Shown here: piece by piece, positions 16,223 through 28,612 of the stretch
Layout: every line of letters begins with the position of its first letter
Position numbering within the stretch: position 1 is the stretch's first letter
NCBI GenBank assembly: GCA_960531495.1
Contig: OY482846.1
Span: forward strand, 40,556,299 to 40,620,298
Reading direction: 5' to 3'
DNA length: 64,000 nucleotides
Origin: Zeus faber
Lineage: Eukaryota > Chordata > Actinopteri > Zeiformes > Zeidae
Notes under the pieces: generated by a model
What the model saw: the letters and a program-made list of their open reading frames with translations, nothing else
Told to the model about the DNA's origin: nothing
The model's database searches: none
Position numbers and translations under genes: made by a program

Positions 16223-16245
16223 AAAAAAAAAAAAAAAAAAAAAAA
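16223..16245. repeat. Poly(A) tract, 23 A
   Basis: Homopolymer run. Confidence 0.9.
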
Positions 16246-16595
16246 CCTCTCAGCATTAAACAACTATTCATTTATCAGAGATAGAGTTGAGGCAAGAATC
16301 GTAATAAGCCAGTTATATTTGTAATAGCATAACTGGCGACTCATTCCGAGTGTCTGCAAGTATCAGAGAGTTCAATCGAATTCAGACAAATTACGACAAA
16401 AAATGATCTAAGACTGGTTCATGGCTGATCGCCTCTCGGTAATAGGTTCAGCGGTGGCCTTTTTGGGGTTTTAGTTTTAGTTTTTAGTTGTTAGACGGAC
16501 CGACAGAGATCCAAGTCGATTATTTGACGGACAGACATAGGCAGATGGACAGACACGGGCAGTCAGGTGGTTGGACTGACAGACAGATATACTGC

Positions 16596-16597
<2 letters not shown>

Positions 16598-16651
<54 letters not shown>
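16598..16651. repeat. (GATA)n microsatellite
   Basis: About 13 perfect GATA units, with imperfect GACA-type units just upstream. Confidence 0.95.
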
Positions 16652-17074
16652 CGTCTTCCCTGACAGAAACTCGCATGTCACTGTCGTAACAGAAACAGTG
16701 ATCACTCGACACGGAATGAACACAGCTCACCTTCACCTATTTACCTCAGCCATCTGTACAGAGCCTGTAGAGCTAAGGCAGCTGTCACTGCGGTCCGCCC
16801 AGCACCGGGGGCAAACCGTAATACCGGATACCGGAGCACAAAACCGGACCCGAGCGGTGGGAGGTGCGGTGGGAGAAGCGGCGCCGGGCTGCGAGGCTAA
16901 TGCTAGGCTAGTGCTAGGCTAAGCTAGGCTAAACTAAGCTGAGCTGCGACCAAATAAACCCAGCCCCGGCTAAGGCTAAGCTAAGCACCTGGGCGCTTAC
17001 CTGACGACCTGTCACACCGCGCTGCGCCGCCAAGCAACACCCGCAGCGGCTATTCGTCCAGGGACGCGGGCTCC

Positions 17075-17089
17075 GGGGGGGGGGGGGGG
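17075..17089 (+). repeat. G15 homopolymer in CpG island
   Basis: Run of 15 G on the plus strand. Confidence 0.9.
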
Positions 17090-17263
17090 CTCCCGCGCGT
17101 CTTCTCTACCACTACGAAAAACTTTTTTTTCGTTCCGGTTTTTAACGAACCGCCACCGCCGTCCGGGGAGGGGGCTCTCCGCGGGCTGACTACTTTTAAG
17201 GCGAGGTGAGGAAGCAACAAGCGCTTTTGACAGTTCGGGGGCGATCCTAAGAGAACGGAGGGA

Positions 17264-17286
17264 GGGGGGGGGGGGGGGGGGGGGGG
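17264..17286 (+). repeat. G23 homopolymer in CpG island
   Basis: Run of about 23 G on the plus strand, preceded by GGAGGGAGG. Confidence 0.9.
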
Positions 17287-17470
17287 TGCTCGCCGAGGGG
17301 CGGAGGCGCGACAAGCGCCGGGGGAACATCGACGACGCCGCTCGCACTCGTCCGGCGGGGACGCGGAGGCGCGGCGGACGGGGTCGGATCCGCGTCGCTT
17401 TCCGAGGACACGCTCGACCCACGCAACTGCGGCGGGTTTTCGTGCCGTGGACGACGCTCCCGCCGCGACA

Positions 17471-17484
17471 CCCCCCCCCCCCCC
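17471..17484 (+). repeat. C14 homopolymer in CpG island
   Basis: Run of 14 C on the plus strand, followed by TCCCCTCCCC. Confidence 0.9.
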
Positions 17485-17796
17485 TCCCCTCCCCTTCACC
17501 TCGGGGGTGAAATGGTACGTTCCAAAGCGAACCAAGGGCGAAAAGGGGCGGGGCATGCCGGTTGCCTAGGAAACAGCAGCCTGCTCTGTCAAGTAGCGTC
17601 GAGCGTCCTCACGGAAAATGCGATCAAATCAAACCTTCCCGTGATCAAAACACACAAGCAAACGCATCGAACTGGAGAAACTGGAGGAACTGGAGCGGTT
17701 TTCCAAAATATATTTGTCGGTTTACTGTTTGTTTGTTTTCCCCATAAGCAGCTGGTACGGCACAGCTTTAATGAGCTTTAAAAGGGTATCATGTAA

Positions 17797-17903
17797 TAAC
17801 AATAACAATAATAATAAGAAGAAGAATTATCATTCTAATAATGATCATGATAATACTACTACTAATAATAATAATAATAATAATGATAATAGTAATAATA
17901 ACA

Positions 17904-17931
<28 letters not shown>
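17797..17931. repeat. AAT/ATT trinucleotide-rich tract
   Basis: Imperfect AAT and AAC units, then perfect TTA units at the right end. Confidence 0.85.
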
Positions 17932-17934
<3 letters not shown>

Positions 17935-19458
17935 GATACACTTAGTATATTCTGTATATTATTATATATTTAGCTATTTCTGTTTTGTATTGTTCGGCTA
18001 TTTGTGTTTATTTGGCATTTTTTATTTTACTTTTTACTTTAACTTTTTTTATTTTACTCTATTTTGACTGACGTGCTTTTTTTATGCTAATAAAAAAATA
18101 AATGACATGCTAATCATCTATAGATACACGCTAATCGTCACCGTGACAAATCCCTTGCGCGTGTAAATGCCATAAACTCATTCTGATTCTTATTCCGTTT
18201 CCCGAGTAAAACAAAACATCCAAATCCAAATCCGAATTCAAAAAGAAAATCAAAAATGACATTCACAGAAAAGGAGAAACGGTGAAACTGGTCCCGAGGT
18301 GATGTGATTACTGTCCACATATCCACCACCGCCGCCTCACACGTATGACACTCTCATGGCAGACTCCAATTAAGCCCAATAACCGACACCATGTGCTGCC
18401 TATTGAGAGCTGGAACAATGAACTTCGCTGTTGTCATTTCCTCCGGCCGCTCAGTGGAATTTTACCAGGAATAAAGCGCATCACAGACTTCACTCTGGGA
18501 ATTGTTAGTGCGCTTATTTCCTGGAATGTCTGTAATAAAGATCTCATGAATGGTTTATTTTACGCTTTGGATTTGGGCGTACATGTAAGCAATAGGAAAT
18601 AAACAGGCAATTGAATGAGTGTGGATTTTGTTTTAGTATTGTACCAAAATATTGGGTAAAATGTTGTATCTTTGAGCGACAACTTCATTGAGTAATAATA
18701 ATGGCTGTTGCATAAGAATTGAAATAAAAGGTAAAGATTAGATAAGATACTTTATTTGTAAGTTATCTAATTGTATCTAACAGTAATTGTGATTATTTAA
18801 TTATTGAAATGATTTTATTATTCAATTTTTTTCTCGTTTGCTTTGTATTATTGTTGCCATTTGATGGCCTTATAATGTAAATCACCTATAGTTGTATGTC
18901 GTGTATAAAACGTGCAATACGAATAGAATGTGCTAAGTATTGACAAGTTGGTCCATAATAATTCTAATAACAAATGAATGTTCAAGTTCCATAAATGTCT
19001 GCATTACAGTACAGAGACATCATCAATTAAACTGAATTTTCCAATTGTACATTATTAACAGAAAAACTACAATGAAGTAGTAATTGCAACTAACATGTAA
19101 CAATTATATTTCTAAAATAAAATGCAGTTATGATCATTGTTATGCAGCAGTTTCAAAGTTTGTTTTTTTGTCATTGTTCCAGATGCAGAGAAATAGCAGA
19201 AAATCTAAGACAATCAAGAAGCCATTGTCCAAAAATCCAGTCCTCAAGGTCAGTCACAATATTCCAAAAAAAAGGACTATGGACCTATCTCCACTACGTA
19301 ACTCCATGATGTTTGTAAGTTTAATAAATTATGATGCAAATTATGCAAATTATGATGCAAAATAATTATGACACCAAAAAACTGTAACACGTGCCTAAAA
19401 CAAATAAACTGGAGCCTGTGTATTGCTGTGTGGAGCTATTGCTGTGTGGAGCTATATT

Positions 19459-19492
19459 TCTTCTTCTTCTTCTTCTTCTTCTTCTTCTTCTT

Positions 19493-19523
<31 letters not shown>

Positions 19524-19548
19524 TTATTATTATTATTATTATTATTAT
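19459..19548. repeat. (TTC)n followed by (TTA)n
   Basis: About 60 bases of TTC then about 30 of TTA, a compound trinucleotide array. Confidence 0.95.
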
Positions 19549-19616
19549 AGCTAATAATAATAAAGTAAATGAGTATAAAAATATAAATAATTTCAATGCA
19601 AAATGTATCTCGATCT

Positions 19617-19657
19617 CTGTCTATCTCTATCTATTTATCTACAGTATCTATCTATCA

Positions 19658-19735
<78 letters not shown>

Positions 19736-19830
19736 ACATCTATCTATACATCTATCTATACATCTATCTATACATCCACCTACCTACCTATCCATCCATC
19801 CATTTATCTATCTTATGTTATCTATCCATC
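19617..19830. repeat. (CTAT)n array with imperfect flanks
   Basis: Perfect CTAT core at about 19659-19733, flanked by CTATACAT and CATC variants. Confidence 0.93.
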
Positions 19831-20345
19831 TATTTGTCTTTTGGTCCAACCCTGGTTTCAATCTGTATTCAGGTATTTATTTATTATTATTTTATATATA
19901 TATAATTTTATTTAATTTCTTTTTTTTTTTTTGTGAATAGCCAACATGTGTGAATCCTCCTTTGGACTCTGCATAATTTAATGAGAATTTGAGTTGAGCT
20001 GGAATGGAAACGCAGAGTGAGGGCACGGTGGATAAGGGCGATGTGATGGATCACACCCAGGGCACTAACACCAACTGCAGAGATAGAAACATGATTTTTC
20101 AAGACAGAAGGGATGATGAAGAAACTGCTCACACAGGTCGAGCTCCTCCCGAGGGGTGAGGGTATTGATCTCAATGAAGAGGAGGTGTTAGTAAAAAAAA
20201 AAAAACTACAAAAAAAAACACTGCCGTTGGCATCCATACTGTAGCTTTCTGTATCCCTGAACGCCCACACATTCTCAAATGCACACACAGACAGATGGAC
20301 ATTAGGAGAACTCTCTCTCTCGAACTGACACAAACAACAAGTATA

Positions 20346-20810
<465 letters not shown>

Positions 20811-21407
20811 AAAAGCAAAAGGTCAACATACACCTCTGTATTAACAAATACAGCCTTGATTCTTGAACTGACGATTCATTCCTATGGAGAGTTGGATTCC
20901 GTAAGCGATAAAAAGTTCCCCGTCCCATCGAGGCTCCGGGATGCATTCCCACGCATGCAGGTAAATAAGTCACGCATATAAAATAAGGATGTTATATTCA
21001 CTATCAATAAATATATTTTTATATAAGGGAATTGTGTGTATTAAAAAAATATATATATCACACAAAGGATCCAACTCTTGGATGCGATTACCCATTCGGT
21101 GTGAAGCGAGCTTAAGAGGCAGAGATCACGCCCTGGAACTGTAGATTTGTCACAGACTTATTTACGGTGGACATACAGTAATTAAAAGGATACACAGGCA
21201 GACGTACCCCCCCCCACACACACACACGCACACACTGTACATACAGTACACCCATTCTCAAAAAACTCACATAAGGGACAGTATATTGATTTTCGGACAT
21301 CCCTAAATCTACCTGATTGTGAAAGCTTTTAACCTAAATGCTTAATGCAGCATAGGGTTAATGGAAAGAGCTTAGTGCTAACACCCTGCTGTGCGTGCAT
21401 GTGTGTT

Positions 21408-21512
21408 TGTGTGTGTGCGCGCGTGCGTGCATGCGTACATGTGTGTGTGCGCGCATGCGTACATGTGTCTGTGCGTGTGTGTGTGTGTGTGTGCGTGCAT
21501 GCGTGCGTGCAC
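21408..21512. repeat. Alternating GT/GC purine-pyrimidine tract
   Basis: Imperfect TG, CG and TGCA units over about 100 bases, a Z-DNA-prone composition. Confidence 0.85.
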
Positions 21513-21818
21513 ATGACACCGGCCCCCCCTCCATTTAATTGATTGCGTGTGGTGGTCACCTGGATGTGGCGCTCTCCTCTATCTCCTTGATGAGCGTTTC
21601 ACTTATCACAAAGCCTAAGTCGTGATGAATTGGTGATCGGGTTTTTCGGTCCTTTTTTTTTTCCCAAAAACTGGTCCTCGTCTAATCCTCCGAGCTCAGA
21701 GCATTTTCTGTCCCAAAACTGCGCGGAAGAGGAGTTGCAGCAGAGGTTTATCAACCCATCACCTAAAAGGAGACTCTGGCTGTTTAAGTCACAACGTTGT
21801 TATTTTGCTCTGACTTTG

Positions 21819-22063
<245 letters not shown>

Positions 22064-23204
22064 CTTGATAACACACATAACAACCACAGGAAATACAATT
22101 TTCAAACGATAGGCCCGGCGTGCTTCACGGCGGCGGGGCCGACTCCCAACGGCAGAGGACATCCAATAATAAGCGGTGGCATTTCGGATTGGAAAAACCA
22201 AATGGCAGTAATTGCAAGAGATGGAATCTTGGAAATGCCAGTAGAAATGGCATATTAACATGACAACAAGCTATTGTATTTGCGTTGTCTCGGTTTCAGC
22301 ATGAAGAGTTTCCCCTCGATGAAAACAAGTTTATTAAACCGTTATAAATAAAGCAGCGAGAGTGAGACAATGGCTTCCTGTCTGGGATTATCCGCCCGTT
22401 GACCTGGAAAACCCCCGATTGCCTTGGTCCTCCTTCGTTGTTACAGGGGTGTTATTTTGTTCATCAAATGTAAGCAAAAATACACGAAAATGATATTTCA
22501 AATATATTCAAGCACATCTTAAGTACAACCTCTAACACATTTAGTATGACTAAAGGGGTTTCCATGCGAACAGATAGAAAATAGATAGTACACCAAATAC
22601 ACTAAGTATACATTCAGATAACATACTAAAGTATATTTATGTTTGCTTAGGTATGCTTTAAGATGACTGTGCATAGAAAAAAGGGAAAATAAAAGTTTCT
22701 TATCCTTGAAATTCTTGTTCTTGCACCCAGGCCCATGCGGAGTCGCTAGTAACCCGGATGGTCTTGTTATCGACCCTCCCTTTTACTGTCCTGAGTGCTT
22801 CCAAATACAGGGCAGTTGTATTATTCATACGCTCCAGGTTCACGCAAGGCCAGCAAAAAATAAACAAAAAACTCCCCAGTATCTGACGCGGCCTTCAGTT
22901 TTTCCAATGGAGCCCGGCCCTCCACCATCCCGGCTCGGGCGGTCGCCGCTCGGCCCCGAGGATTAAGGCGCCTTCGAAAAAATTCAATAACGCATTAAGG
23001 ATCGCAGAGAAAATCAGCTAATTATATCCTCTTCAGATAACTCTCTCTCTCTCTCTCTCTCAGAGCCGCAGGGACACCGAGACCCGCGTAGCGTCCATGG
23101 GAGCGGTTCAGAGCCGGAGCGGCTGTCGTGAGCTTAACCTCAGTGGGAGTGGACCTTCCCGCCGCGTCTCCACCGCCCGGCGAAGCGGCGCTGTCGTGCG
23201 GACA

Positions 23205-23345
23205 TGCGACCGAGTCCCTCTTATCCAAGTCACAAGTAAGTCTCAAGTCGTTTGGCGCAAGTCCCAAGTCATATCTCCTTGGGCGAGTCCTGTCACGGGT
23301 CGCGGCAAGTAAAGTCGGAATCCCGAGTCCGGCCCCCGAGTCGAG
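23205..23345. repeat. Degenerate AAGTC-rich repeat, copy 1
   Basis: Many scattered CAAGTC, GAGTC and AAGTAAGTC words. This word-rich pattern is a repeated theme in fish genomes. A second copy lies at 24645-24775. Confidence 0.5.
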
Positions 23346-24644
23346 GCATTTTCGTCTTCCCTGCAGCATCCGCCCTTTATAAAGAGAAAGACGAGGTATT
23401 AGCGCCTGTCTAATAATGATATTATTTGGCCTGCCTAACCTGTTTAAGAAGTATGACGATGAACTGAATTTGTATTTTAGTTATTGAAAGAAGAAGAAGA
23501 AAGAAGTATTAATTTGTCACACAACACACCACAACACATGCTTTGCACGCGCACAGGCTTTGGATGGTGGCCGGTGAAATGGTTCCTCTGCGTTTTGACC
23601 CATCCCGGCTTGTCCTTCCTCCGGGGCCACAGCCAGGAGCAGCGGGCAGCATTCGTAGACGCGCCCGGGGACCTGGTGATGAGTGTCCATCGCCGGTCAG
23701 ACGATGATATTGACATCCAGTGAAATAAATGTAATCAAACAAAGAAACAAATGACTTTATAGAAGCTAATATATTTCTTAATTTCTTCTCAGTCCAAAAA
23801 ACAAAAAAACGAACCTCCCCATCACTTTTAAACAGTGAAACACCGACGGCCAGACTAAACATCAAACTCTGACACTTGTAATGCGCACACTGACAACGTT
23901 GAACATTTGAATATTTCATATTTTATATGAGGGCTGTGCGATACGACGAAATATATCGCGAGACGATAGAAAAATTGTATCGTCTGTGTCTATTTTCGAA
24001 GCCAGACTGATCCCAAGTTTTGAGGTCCGATGCCGATGCCGATCCCAATTTAGGAGAGTCCTAGCCCCACCGATTACCGACGTTTTGACAATTATTCTGG
24101 CCAAAACTGCACAATTGCAAAATCAATTTGAAAAACGGAAATTTGAGAACAGTTAACTTATCACCAGACAAATAAATACATAACAAAATAAACACACGAA
24201 GAACGTTTTGAGAGATGGAATAAAAATGTAAAAGACAATTCTTATTTCCCGTGAACGCATCATTTCTCACACGATTTAGGTTTCCGAGTTTCCCGTGAAC
24301 GCAGCACGGAGGAGCGTGGCGCTTCGCGGACCCGTCGCGGCGCGCGGAGCTTAACGGGGAGATAAGAGATAAAAACAAAAAATAAACAATAAAAAAAACA
24401 ACCCGTCCCTGGTTTACAACTCCCAACTTTCTAAACGCCAGCTTGTGTTTGATAAGGAAATCTCAAATCGCACGATGGCACCATTCTTGTGCCAATACGT
24501 TTGTCCGTGCTGCCGAGCACAGACAACACGAGGTGAGTGGGACAACTGAGCCTCCAGCTCGGCGATGGCGTTTTTATAAAAGTTCAAGGTTCTTTTCAAG
24601 AGAATGGACGTGAACACAAACCAGGCGTTCGAGACATTTAATGT

Positions 24645-24775
24645 GTAAAGTCACGTCGACTCACAAGTCTTCAACTGCCAAGTCCAAGTCGAGTCTCAAG
24701 GCCTTTACTTTCCGTCGAGTTGGAAGTCAAAGCGGTGACGCGAGGCCAAGTCACGATGACTCGAGTTCGACTCTC
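24645..24775. repeat. Degenerate AAGTC-rich repeat, copy 2
   Basis: CAAGTC and GAGTC words recur through about 130 bases. The two copies bracket 1.3 kb of unrelated sequence and may be the ends of one disrupted element. Confidence 0.5.
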
Positions 24776-24984
24776 TGCTGCAGTGATTCTGGGAATTGTG
24801 GCGTAATCCACCCAACACAGACAGTCTTGTGTATTTCATTTTAAACACAACGTGGTGTGGTCATCTGAGCTTATCATGTTGTAATGCCAGCTGAGAAGAG
24901 GTTTAAGTGAATTGGTTTTATTGGCGTGATGAATGAAAGTTGTCTCGGCCAAATTAGCGCTGGACGATGAAGTGACGTACCGAG

Positions 24985-25925
24985 TGTCTATTTGCACCTT
25001 GGTACGTGTCTATCTGCGCCTTGGTACGTGTCTACCTGTACCCCAGTGCGTTTCTACCTATACCTTAGTGTCGGTACGTGTCTACCTGGACCTTAATACG
25101 TGTCTACCTTCCCCTTGGAACATGTCTACCTGCACCTTGGTACGTGTCTACCTCCATCTTGGTACGTGTCTACCTGTACCCCGGTGCGTTTCTACCTGTA
25201 CCTCCGTGTCGGTATGTGTCTACCTGCACCTTGGCATGTGTCTACCTGTACCCCGGTGCGTTTCTACCTCTTCCTCAGTGTAGGTACATGTCTACCTGTA
25301 CCCCAGTGCGTTTCTACCTGTACCTCAGCGTCGGTGCGTTTTTACCTGTACCCCGGTGCATTTTTACCCGTACCCCGGTGCGTTTCTACCTGTACCTCAG
25401 TGTTGGTACGTGTCTACCTGCACCTTGGTACGTGTATACCTGTACCCCAGTGCTTTTCTACCTGTACCTCAGTGTCAGTGCGTTTCTACCTGTACCCCGG
25501 TGCGTTTCTACCTGTACCTCAGTGTCTGTACGTGTCTTCCTGCAACTTTGTACGTGTCTACCTGTACCCCAGTGCGTTTCTAGCTGTACCTCAGTGTTGG
25601 TACGTGTGTACCCGCACCATGGTACGTGTATACCTGCACCCCGGTGTGTTTCTACCTCAGTGTTGGTACATGTCTACCTGTACCCCAGTGCATTTCTACC
25701 TCTACCTCAGTGTCGGTGCGTTTCTACCTGTACCCCGGTGCGTTTCTACCTGTACCCCGGTGCGTTTCTACCTGTACCTTAGTGTCGGTACATGTCTATC
25801 TGCACCTTGGTACGTTTCTACCTGTACCCCGGTGTGTTTATACCTGTACCTCAGTGTCGGTGTATGTCTACCTGTACCCCGGTGCGTTTCCACCTGTGCT
25901 TCAGTGTGTCTACCTGTGTCTGTGA
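24985..25925. repeat. Minisatellite of alternating 22- and 28-bp units, ~39 units
   Basis: Unit type A is like TGTCTACCTGCACCTTGGTA+CG, type B like TTTCTACCTGTACCCCGGTG+CG (22 bp each), and type C is a 28-bp version ending CTCAGTGTCGGTACG. B is often followed by C, and C often by A, making runs of 72 bp (28+22+22). The unit lacks stops, so open frames of up to 296 codons run through it. These frames have no start context, splice sites or known domain. Confidence 0.95.
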
Positions 25926-26404
25926 TATGTATGCATGCAGATCTTTGTCTCTCTTTGTGTTTGTATGCACGTGTGTTCTCCACTCAGTAATAACCCACCC
26001 CAAGGTGACCCAGACACTTGAAATATTTATGGCTGCGCTGCAAGGCTTCTGCAGCATTTTACAGGGACAGCACCAAGTCAGACAGGCAATGCCAAAACAC
26101 AGCCATTAGCAGAGAAATGTCAGTCTGCCGCCATGAAGACTCCTTTGTGTTCTGCTTTTTCTTTCTGTCTGTGAAGGTTAACCGGTTTCCTCCTGTTTTG
26201 TCGGAGGTAATCACACTGAGGTTGACATGGACAATTGAGTTTTGGCCCAGATGGCAGCGTCGTACTTGCGTCATGCCAGAACATCACCAACTCTCATCTG
26301 TGACAAATAGAACCTTAATGTGGGATTTTTTTAAGGAATTTTGGGGGATGATTATCTCTGCTATTATGACCAAGATTTTAGACTCCTTGATTTTAACACC
26401 TAGA

Positions 26405-26815
26405 AATTTCATGAGGTATACGAGCAATAGAACCCGAAGGCAGAAGCGGGGGGCAGACAGAAGTTTCAAGAGTTTTTACTACAAACTGGGGAATGGTTCA
26501 GGTTCAGGTGAATCCAAGAAGAACAGGCGGACAGCCTGGTGAAGGAAGCTGGTGGCTGACAAACAGGATCGGGACGAACTTGTATAGCTGGGACAGGTAA
26601 CGTGATCAGGACAGGGAGGCTAGAAGTGCGGTAAGTAGTCGAAAACAATCTGGCACCAGGGAAAGGGAACAGCAGAGCTTTAATGCAGAGTCACTAATTG
26701 CTGGCAGCTGCTGTACATTGAGTGGGGTGTAGATGGCGGAGCTGTGGGAATGAGTAGACTGGAGGAGACAGTCCACTCAGACACAACTGGTCCACAACCT
26801 GTGGCTGTTACGGTA
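26405..26815 (-). mobile_element. 3' LTR of a Ty3/gypsy element
   Basis: Read on the minus strand it starts near GTAACAGCCACAGGTTG and ends TTCGGGTTCTATTGCTCGTA, then TACC. That end matches the sequence just before gag at 31630-31660 (TTTGGGTTCCGTTGCTAGTA), which fits paired LTR ends of one element. The two LTRs otherwise look diverged. The start coordinate is approximate. Confidence 0.5.
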
Positions 26816-27675
26816 GTGTTCAAAAATCTCGATTTTCCTATACAAATTCATTTTGAATATATAAAGCAGTTTCAATACTAATTTTCTGCACTATCGATTT
26901 TCGGGTACCAGCTGCACTTCCTCACTCTCTTCTCTCTGACAGCGAGTCGACACAAACACCGCTGCAGTGCCCACATAGACCCACCTCCTCTCACTCACTC
27001 ACAGTGCTGTCTTCTTCTCATCAGTTGTCTCATTCCAGCTAGCACGGTGGGCGACTGCTCCGGCTAATGCTCCTTGCGGGTAACGGGACATGCTGTCTCC
27101 ACTTCAGGGGGCTGCTGGTGGGGCTTTCGTCGCAAAGGGCGGGTTGTTCGCGCAGCAAAGTTTTTCTTGTTCCGCAACTTGTATTCTCCAGCTCGGTGTC
27201 CATCACTAGCTCTGTTAGCCGTCCTAGCCATCTAGCCCATAGGAAATCTATAGGAAACCCATGCCAAAGCTAATATAATCTTGTTATTCCTCTAGTTTAA
27301 CTGAAACATTCACGTGGAATGGTATTTTTTTTAATTATTGAAATTTTACAATTGTCAAAAAAAAAATTAATATTATAATTATTTTCTTATGACCAAAGGG
27401 CAAAACAAAACAAAAAAAAGGCTAAAACATATCAGGAAACATCAGATATGATCAGACAATAATATATAATATTTTTATGAAAGTAGAGATGGGAATGTGT
27501 GACATCTCAGAGGCTTTTGAACAAATGCATCACCTCAAGAATGTTGTTTTCTTCAATGTAAATAAGTTGTAATTATTGTTAATGTTTACGACAGTCATTC
27601 TGCCGTTCTCTGTTACCAGTCAAGAAAAGAAAAGTTGTACCTCTTGTCATATTATAGCCTTGTTGTATTTATCTT
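26816..27675. other. Unclassified repeat-like sequence inside the gypsy remnant
   Basis: Lies where gypsy pol would be expected but has no pol motifs. It contains ATCTCGATTTTCC and ATCGATTTTCGGG, suggesting another short DNA element, and AT-rich filler. Confidence 0.3.
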
Positions 27676-28192
27676 TTAATAAAAATCTACAATTTTATGC
27701 CCTAAATGTGTGAATTTGCTCAAAGCACAGTCCAAAAAACTTTCGTCCTCCCCTGAATTAATAAAAGCCAAACATGTAAAAGACTGACCTCTCCGGAAAA
27801 GCATGGCATGCAGCTGGGTACGGGTTCGGGGAGCCTGGGGAACAACAGCATGGCTCACCAGGACAGGGAGTGCGGGAACACTCCGGGAAGGAGAGCCGGG
27901 GCTGCTGGGCTGGTTAACAGGCTGAGTAGGAACGAATGTGGCCTGCGGGAATGTCTGTCTCCTCTCCCTCCTACGCTCGCATAACCGATTGTCTATGCAG
28001 ACGGCTACAGCGATGAGGGAGTCCAAGTTAGGAGGCAGCTCCCGAGAAGCAAACCCATCCAAATGGAGTCTAACGGCCCATGGTGCAAGGCGTCGAACAG
28101 GGCGTCGGAGTTCCACACACTCGCCAGCTCGCTAGTGTGCAGAACCTGATGCCACACTTCCCCCATAGTCTCTCTACCAGACACTGGATGAT
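27676..28192 (-). pseudogene. Ty3/gypsy gag C-terminal part and protease remnant
   Basis: Two minus-strand frames together carry SVWNSDALFDALHHG, then SRELPPNLDSLIAVAVCIDN and LCERRRERR, all typical of fish gypsy Gag capsid. Next comes SFTCLAFINSGEDESFLD, the place of the retroviral-type protease, where the usual DSG triad reads NSG, so the catalytic Asp is lost. The zinc-knuckle region expected between them is missing. Broken by at least one frameshift. Confidence 0.75.
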
Positions 28193-28200
28193 CGAACACC

Positions 28201-28525
28201 CAGTGGTGTAGTTTACGTGATTTTGTTTCGCAAATACTGTACCGGGTAGAGTATAACTGTAATTAGGTAAGTTTTGCAGGGGAACTTGCTGGTGTACGAC
28301 GCAGCCCCTCCTTGGATTTCCTGAGAATTTTACATTTTCATCGAACACTTGAAATTAAAATAACTACTGTCAGACAATTATTTTGAGTTTTGAATTTATT
28401 TAAGACTGATAATCCCTAAAACAGGCGAGTGGCCTAAATGTGTAATGGAGAGGGAGCGATCTCAGCTTCCCTGCCGCAGGGCCAGGAATTTTTTCAGAAT
28501 TGATCTAAACTAGACTACACCACTG
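28201..28525. mobile_element. 325-bp hAT MITE with 8-bp target duplication
   Basis: Ends are CAGTGGTGTAGTTTA and, inverted, CAGTGGTGTAGTCTA. The flanks carry the identical 8-bp duplication CGAACACC at 28193-28200 and 28526-28533. Length, ends and duplication size fit the hAT superfamily. It sits inside gypsy gag. A related copy lies at 57556-57925. Confidence 0.88.
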
Positions 28526-28533
28526 CGAACACC

Positions 28534-28604
28534 CTCCTTATTGCGGTGGTGAACAGGTGGAGACCAGAACAGACTCAAGCACTCTCCCGGCCAGGAGTGT
28601 GATG
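28534..28604 (-). pseudogene. Ty3/gypsy gag middle segment
   Basis: Minus-strand coding reads on from the hAT insertion site with YVITLLAGRVLESV, matching the 'AYVISLLTGRAL' block of fish gypsy Gag. It is separated from the rest of gag by the MITE on one side and the large hAT element on the other, and contains a stop. Confidence 0.7.
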
Positions 28605-28612
28605 ACGTAGGC

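Larger units (their letters stand above)
16760..17560 (-). promoter_or_regulatory. CpG island with candidate first exon on the minus strand
   Basis: An abrupt rise in GC and CpG content inside an AT-rich region. On the minus strand GTCGTCAG is followed by GTAAGCGC, a strong splice-donor match at 17000/17001, so a 5' untranslated first exon running leftwards is plausible. No coding exon to the left was recognised. Open frames of 136-168 codons across the island are Pro/Arg-rich and look accidental. Confidence 0.45.

Noticed and set aside
17012..17556. Pro/Arg-rich proteins in the CpG island
   Set aside because: Composition follows the GC-rich DNA and homopolymers, and several frames are open together.
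24985..25925. CRISPR-like repeat array
   Set aside because: Units are contiguous with no unique spacers, and the genome is a vertebrate.
25100..25990. 296-codon open frame as a repeat protein gene
   Set aside because: It lies within the 22/28-bp minisatellite, several frames are open at once, and there is no known domain, splice signal or start context.
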